From: Anadara kagoshimensis | Lineage: Eukaryota > Mollusca > Bivalvia > Arcoida > Arcidae | Length of the DNA stretch: 64,000 bases | Reading direction: 5' to 3' | Assembly (NCBI GenBank): GCA_021292105.1 | Contig: CM037874.1 | Span: forward strand, 54,790,540 to 54,854,539 | Shown here: positions 27,201-35,100 of the stretch, in pieces | Numbering within the stretch: the first letter of the stretch is position 1 | Layout: each line of letters starts with the position of its first letter | The notes under the pieces: generated by a model | Seen by the model: only the letters and a program-made list of their open reading frames with translations | Database searches by the model: none | Told to the model about the DNA's origin: nothing | Translations under genes and position numbers: made by a program

Positions 27201-29141
27201 CTATGAATGTTGTACCTCTTCAAGCAAAGGCAAAACGGAGCATGACAAGATACAAGCAAACAAGACAGAACCAATACAAATATTACAAAAAATTTTACTT
27301 TGGATAGACGCCGATGCTTGCTGATAATAAAATTTTCGAATTTACAAACTATTGGAGTAAACATCAAGTGTTGTGGTAAGACTATTATTCGGTGAAATTT
27401 TACATCAAGTGGCCCATTGAGTTGGACATATGAATAAGAAATAAGCCTTATTTTTTTTACCAGTAAGCTATCCTTGCATGTATATGTAACTCGTAATAAT
27501 GTAAGATAATTTGATATCAAAGTATTCATTTTCAGTTCTTGGACATATGTATATTTTCAAAACCCGATATTACGAGTTTGTCCCGTAACTGAAAAGAGAT
27601 TATCTTAGAGTAATGGATGTATATGATGCATTTGTTATACAAAAAAGGTTATGTCTGATAAAAGAAACAAAAAGTGTCTCGAGGAAAATGAGGACGAAAT
27701 GTGATCAAAAGTTATAATAAATTGAACCTAGATGATGAAAACTTTGTCATCCATGTTGGAGTTATGGGCAGAGTTCACTTATGTGAAACACAGCTGCTAT
27801 ATTTATAAATTAGTTTGGGTATTTATGACTATAGGTGCAAAGAGGATTACAAATAAAAGTGAATAAAACATTTTCAAGTTTGAGCCCTTATTTAGTTTCT
27901 GCTCAGTCAGTTGGGATATAAAACTTGCCAAGCATAGAGGAGTCTACCAAAGGGAGGTAATAATTGCTTAATGTAGAGGAACCTATCAAAGGGAGACAAC
28001 CGATATCAGACATTACCTTACACTTCTTGTCTTTTAGATAATATCCTGATTTACATTTGTTACATCGGCTGTAGGAACCACTCTGTTTGTGACAGTGAAA
28101 TACTCTTCGTATCCATAGAAAATCAAATAAATTTGAATTAAGTTTGATATTTTTTTTACTTGCTTGTACCTAGTCGTAACAGGAAATCTGTATGCGCATC
28201 TGCGATTAGCCCAGTATATATCTGCACAGGATAAAACGTTGACGCTACGGGCATTTTACATGTTGAAAAACAAGGCAAATGGCGGATTCTGTTGCGCATG
28301 ATGTAAAACGCCACCAAGGACATCACTTCCGGCGAAAACTTCGTCATTTTCGCCATGTAAAATCCCCATAACGCCAACACTTTTCTTTCTACAGACATAC
28401 TTTATGACAATCGCGAATGCGCATACATATTTCCTGTTACGACTAGGTACAAGTAAGTAAAAATATCAAACTTTATTCAAAATTATTTAAGTTTCTATGG
28501 ATATAAAAAGTATTTCACTGTCACAAACAGAGTGGTTCTAAAAACTTAGTTATATAAATATTTAATGACCATGATAAGACTACATAATTTGTCCAAAATA
28601 AAATCAGTTATGATTTGGACTTGGATGAATCAAAAACAAACGTACTAATCCATGTCAAAACACAAACCAAAAACAAAGCATAAATTTCGAGCTTTCAACA
28701 CTTGACTGTAAACTTGACCACAGCATTAGACAGGAATCGGAGGTAATGGTCATAATGAATTAATACCGTTTTCCTGTCTTTTATTCTAAACAATTGTGGC
28801 ATAGAGTGGTCCTTGTGTATTTAAACCATAATAAAAAGATCATTCCTTAAATTTGATTTTCTTTAATTAATGAATCTAACAAAATTTCAAATCTTAACAA
28901 TTTGGTTAATTTTTCAATATTCAACAACATGCATTTAAGATGTATTTAAGATCACTTCTAGCTTATAACGTTTTGTCAATTTTTTTTATTAATGGTTCCT
29001 AAAAAGGATTACAAAATTGGCTTAATTAAAGTCTTACTGAAGGAATGATTGTAAAACTAAGGCTAGATTGAATGTAAACGTAAAACATTTAATTTGTATG
29101 ATACATTTTCCTTTTAGTACTTTAATTCAAAACTTAGAGTA

Positions 29142-29194
<53 letters not shown>

Positions 29195-32100
29195 AACATT
29201 GACCTGTCTGCTTGAACTTTAAAACAAATATTTATTAAGGACCAATACAATTTAACATATAGAACAAGAGTATACGTATTAACTGCGAATCCCAACACTA
29301 TCCGTGTCCACTTTTTTAACTTTTTCAAATCGAATTAATGATCATTCCTTTTGTTTAAAAAATAATGATATTGATTATAAACTTAAATAATACGTTTGCA
29401 ATAAATATTTACGAATGCAGCGTATCAACTTAGTCATTTTTTTAGATAAATTGGCAACCCCCACCCCCGTGGCATTATAAACTTTACGTAGCATTCTACA
29501 ATTAACAGTATAAATAAATAAATAAATAAATAATAAATAAATAAATAAATAAATAAATGTTTAGCCAAAAAAGTGAAATGTCGGATATTACACAGTTGCA
29601 GTAATAACGTCAGAATAGATTTAAATGATTTATGTAATTTATCAGTGTTTATTACAATTGTAGTAATAAATGTGTGCCCGTAAAGCCATAAGAAATGCTT
29701 TCCTATATGATAATTAATGTAAATCAAAATAATTATTAAAATTTTGGAATTGCTTTGAAATTGAAATTTTCGACAAATGATAACCTTTTCCGTTTAAATG
29801 CAATACACCATACAATGAGTGCGTTTGAAACTTCAAAAAGGACGAGATGTTAATTAGCTGATTAATTAGAACAAGCGGGCGAGTTGATTAGTTCAGTTAA
29901 TGTGAGAATGAGTTTGAATAGATATATACTTAAAGCGAAAACGAGGCAACACGTGTGATTTTTGTAGAAAATAGTAGTAAAGATGTCTGAAAAAAGAAAG
30001 ATTATATAAAGTTAACAGGCAACCAAATAGCCTTGAATGTAGTAAATTATTGTTTTGATAAGGCAAAACAAAAACGCCTTGTCAATCCAATCAGCTGCCC
30101 CTTGCAGAGAGCACTGGTCACAAAATTGTTTACATGGATGAAACATATATAAACTCATCGCATACTGTATCCAAGTGTTGGCAGCTGGATGGAAACGGTT
30201 TAAGCGTTCCAATTGGAGCAGGCGATCGTTTAATTGTGGTTGATGCTGGTTCAGAAAAGGGATTTGTTCCCAATGCTAGCCTCATATATAAAGCTAAGTC
30301 ACCAACTGAGGATTATCACCATGAAATGAATGCTGAAAACTTAACCAAATGGATTCGCGAAAAATTAATTCCAAATCTAGAAACAAATTCTGTACTTGTG
30401 GTTGACAACGTATCATATCATAACGTTCAAAAAACCAACAACATCATGGAAGAAAAAGGGCATTCAAGAATGGCTCAGGAAACACAACGTACAATTTACA
30501 GAAAACATGGTACGCTCACAGCTGCTTACGATATGCAAACAGCAAATTATTCCACCATCTTACAAAATTGATCAGATATTAAAAGAACATGGACATAACA
30601 TTTTAAGATTACCACCCTATCATGCAGATTTAAATCCTATTGAATTAATTTGGGCTGATCTAAAATCATATGTTGGTTCCAAAAATTTTAAATTTAAATT
30701 ATCTGAAGTACAGCAGCTTACGGAAAAACACCTGAAAGAAATATCAACTGAGAAATGGAAAAAATGTGTAGAACATGTGCATAAAATAGAACTGGAATAT
30801 TATAAAATGACATTGCCGTCGACGAAGAGATCGAAAAAATTGTTATAAACTTGGAAGATACAGATTCAAGTGATGATGAAACCAACAAAGAAGACGAAGA
30901 AGACGAAGACGAAGAAGCATCGACAGTAACAGCTGATGAAGAAGAAGAGACCACGTACGGATACAGCTGCTGAAATTTTAACTGTAACCTACCTACCCGG
31001 AACTTGAAAAATATGAATTTTGGCTATAAAATAATTTAGCAAAATAATAAATAGATACAATTATCAAAAAATAAATAAAATTACAATTCTTGCATAGCTA
31101 TTTAACATTTTCAGCATTCGTTTCAATGTATGATATAAATAGGTTTTTTAAAAAAGTAAAATTATTTTATATATTTGATTATTTATTTCAAATGAGGTCG
31201 TCATCAAACGCATTTGAAACTACTTTTTGGAAAAAAAAATATATGTAATAAAGCAGCATCGAACTCGCAACCTCCATCCCGGTAATGAACTATGGGCCAT
31301 AACAAAACATTTACTGAACGAGCTGCAATGTTTATTTACAATGTGAAAAACCCGGATGTGCCAATTTATCGTGCGCGACCTATAAAAGACAAAGAAATCA
31401 ACGAATGCAGTCATGTGATGACCATGTGATTTACCTTGACATTTGCCCCGTTTGACAAAATATCCGCCTTTACATCTTTTACACACACTTCTGTAACAGT
31501 TCCGTCTGACTTGTCTTTCACAGTTCTCTATTGGTTTTCGAGAAGGACATTCTACATATAAATCATTTCAATAAAATTAATTAATTTCAACCGGATCCGA
31601 TCATACGTACGAAAAATGATACAGGTTCACCATGTTGGCTTGTTCTAGATTTTAATAAAATAGCAAATTCAGGTAGTAGACACTTTTAATGATTTGAACT
31701 TATGCTCAAAGGATCATGATTCCCAAGAAAATAAATACCATAGCAACTTGGGTTAATGATATGTGCATCCCCCATGCTGTGAACCAACCTGCGTAAAATT
31801 TTGCTTCATACTTTTGGAGATTACTCCGAACAAGAAGTTCTGGACATTACGATTTGAAGGCATGTTTCTTCTTTTTTTAAATTAAACACAAAATGCGTCA
31901 CCCATTTTTCGACCAAATTATAGGAAATAGATAGTTTAAAACTATATAAAAAAATATTAGATTTTGCATCCGCTTATTAAGGTCTTTTCAAAGGACCCAT
32001 GACTTTCATTTCTAAATGCCGAGTGTTTAGTGAAAGAATAGTCACTACCTATTTTAAAGTTTTGGTTACACCCGGTCGGTATTCGATCCCATGATCATGA

Positions 32101-35100
32101 CCTCCCACATACATAGCGGATACTCTACCAACTGAGCTACCGTAATGGCCAGCTACCAAAAGATCTAATAAAAATTCTGCACACGACAGATTATAAACGT
32201 ACCTATACATGCTGTGGAATTTTCATTGTGTGTATATCCCCATTTACACAGATAGCAATAGGACGAGTGGGCATTATCACAACTTAGAAGCTTACAATTT
32301 TCTATCTTCTTACAAGCTGAAATTACGATAAGATATTTTATTTTCGATTGTAAGCGTAGCAATTAAGCAGTCTGTACAATGAAACACTGTATAAATATCA
32401 TCCTAAATCGTTTAAAGTTCATCATTATCTACTGTGACTGGTCCCAATATCATATTTACTTCTTAACTAATATTTTCCTTAACATAAACTTGGCAAATTT
32501 GATACCGTAATAATTTTGTCTATATTTAAGATATTCAAAAATTTAAGTTTCACTCAAAGCTTGTCTCAGCTTTAATTTAATTTTGTTGAAACTTTTTTAT
32601 TTAAACAACCATAAAATGTTGCCAAAATTCACCATATTTGATATAGCAAATCATCGTAAAACTGGAGCCCGGACATTAAAAGGCTTGTTTTTACGTGTAA
32701 GCAAAAATTACTTCACTTTTTCACTTATATCGAGACATCAACAGCTATAGGCAAATGCTAAAATTTTGACCTTTGCAGTGCACTCTGGGCAATGTGGTTT
32801 CCTTATGATAACGAACAACTTTCAGTATTTTATCGTCAGCTGGTTTTGTCTCAATAAAAGTGAAATTGAACCTCTCTTTTAACACATAGGTTTTCTCTTA
32901 CGAATCACAGTGACAGGTCCTTGTGAGGAAAGTTTTTTGGTCTGCTTGCTTTTCTCCGGTACATCGGTTTTCCCCACCATTCCAGAACTGACTGCCTCGA
33001 TGTAAAGGGAAGAATTTTGACAAGACGGAAAGCACCATTACTTCATTAACAGACCCATTTATTCGTTACTTCAACAGTAGAAACGTATAAAATACAGACA
33101 TACCAACACATTTTGTTTTGTCGTCTGATTGCGTGTACCCATAATCACATCTAGCACATGTTGAATTTCCAGGTCCATCACATGTAGCTACACTGCAGTC
33201 GGCTATAGCATTACAAGCTTAAAAATGTGAATATTAATAAGAAGGTGGTTCAAAACTGCATGTCTACTTATTTACAATATAAAATTATTATAATTTTAAT
33301 AATATCTATTTTTCGACCAATCAGCAGCCGTGTTTCGACCCCTTTTAGTGTTTAATTTATAGTAGTTCTGTACTGTAACTTCTTTATCACTCAGTTTTCT
33401 AAAATTATTATCTTATCATTAAAATTCTTTTAACTTCATTTTGAAACGTTTGTTTGTACAAATCAATGTCCAAATCAATCCCAAAGCACAATAAAAACTT
33501 TGCAATCTGGAAAATTAGGTTAAACACGTGAACCTCTACCAGGGAAATAATGTCCTCGTGATGATGTCATGACACTTTTTGAGAACATTGATAAGCCTTG
33601 GCTTGCAATGTCTTTGCATCAACAATTTATGCGTAAACAGCTTGCATCGTTAAGTAAAACAAAATATAAATATTCCTACCTTTGCATGTTTTTGAAGTTC
33701 CATCGAGATAATAGCCAAGTCTACATTTTTCACACACCGAATTTGTACCATTTGTGCATACCTCCTTTTTACATTTCCAAATATTCTTACATCCTTCAAA
33801 AGAGTAAAATATATTATACACTCGCAGTTACACATGAGCGAAGAATTCAAAAAATTAATACAAGACATGCGATAATCAAAAAGACACATCTTTCCAGTTG
33901 ATGACCTAATTCTTTACATTTTTTTCAATCAGTTTCTTTGAGGCATAATTATTTTTATATATTCTCACACAATTATATCATGTCAACATTAATGAATCTG
34001 AAAAATGATTCTATTTTGTCTGTTATATTTAATATACTGCGAACAAATAAACCATCGAACTTTAACAATGACTACAAAATCAAACACAGAAAAATGTTTT
34101 GAAAAATCATTTTTAATCCATTGTTTATTTATCTATTTATTATTATATTTATTTATTTATTTATTTATTTATTTATCTATTTATTTATTTAATTATACTT
34201 ACGTGTACAAACTGCTTGCCAACAATTTAAATTGCAATCATTGACATTCGCAGTGCAGTATTTACCGGGCTTGCAGTTTATATTAGCACAAGCTTCCCTC
34301 GTCTTTGTTTCACACTAAAATTTGTGTAAAAGAAAAAAATACTTATATATAAACCAAGAACAAAAAACAAAACGGTCTTTGTCCAAATCACAATCGCCAA
34401 AGCACAGTGACAACTTTGAAGATAAACAAATTGTCTTCTACCAAGGAAGTGAGGGAGGCCGGGTGCTCCAGAAGGAAAAAAATTGTTGCCCAGCTGACTT
34501 CACCTGCTAAGTGTAAAATCAAAATTGGGAATGAAAGGAACGTGAAACTTTTTTTGGTTCGCAAAATATATATTTGATATACAGAGACATTATCCTTATT
34601 AACAATATTGTGACGACGGCCATAAAACTGTTTAAACGCCTGAACAATGCAACCCAAGGTTTGTAATATCCCGATAAAACAATATATTTGTAAGCAGCTT
34701 ACCTCGTGTATAAAGTTCCTGTATTGGGAACAAGCACTAGCATAGCGTATTAATAGGGAAGTATTGTGAAACAAATAAACAATAAGCAGCAGAAGTAGGT
34801 GTATTGCTGCATAGAAAAGGAAAGCTGACAATAGAAAAGCTGAAGTCATCACATTTGTCAAATGTTGCCTTCCGTGGGTGTCATAATTGACAGGTCGCCG
34901 GCCACGTCCACAATGTTCCGACAAAGGGTGACATACAATAAGAATGAAAACTCGCGCTTAATTGTGCAATTTAATGACGTCACTAAGACTAGAACGTCGT
35001 TAGTTGCCGTGACGCTGCTATGGCACCGTGATGGCGGCCAGTGTCGAAACATTGTAGGCGTGGCCGGCGATACATCAATTATGGTACCCGTTTAATCAAA

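Noticed and set aside
30718-30954. Serine-rich minus-strand frame
   Set aside because: It is the antisense of the acidic GAA/GAC-rich transposase tail.
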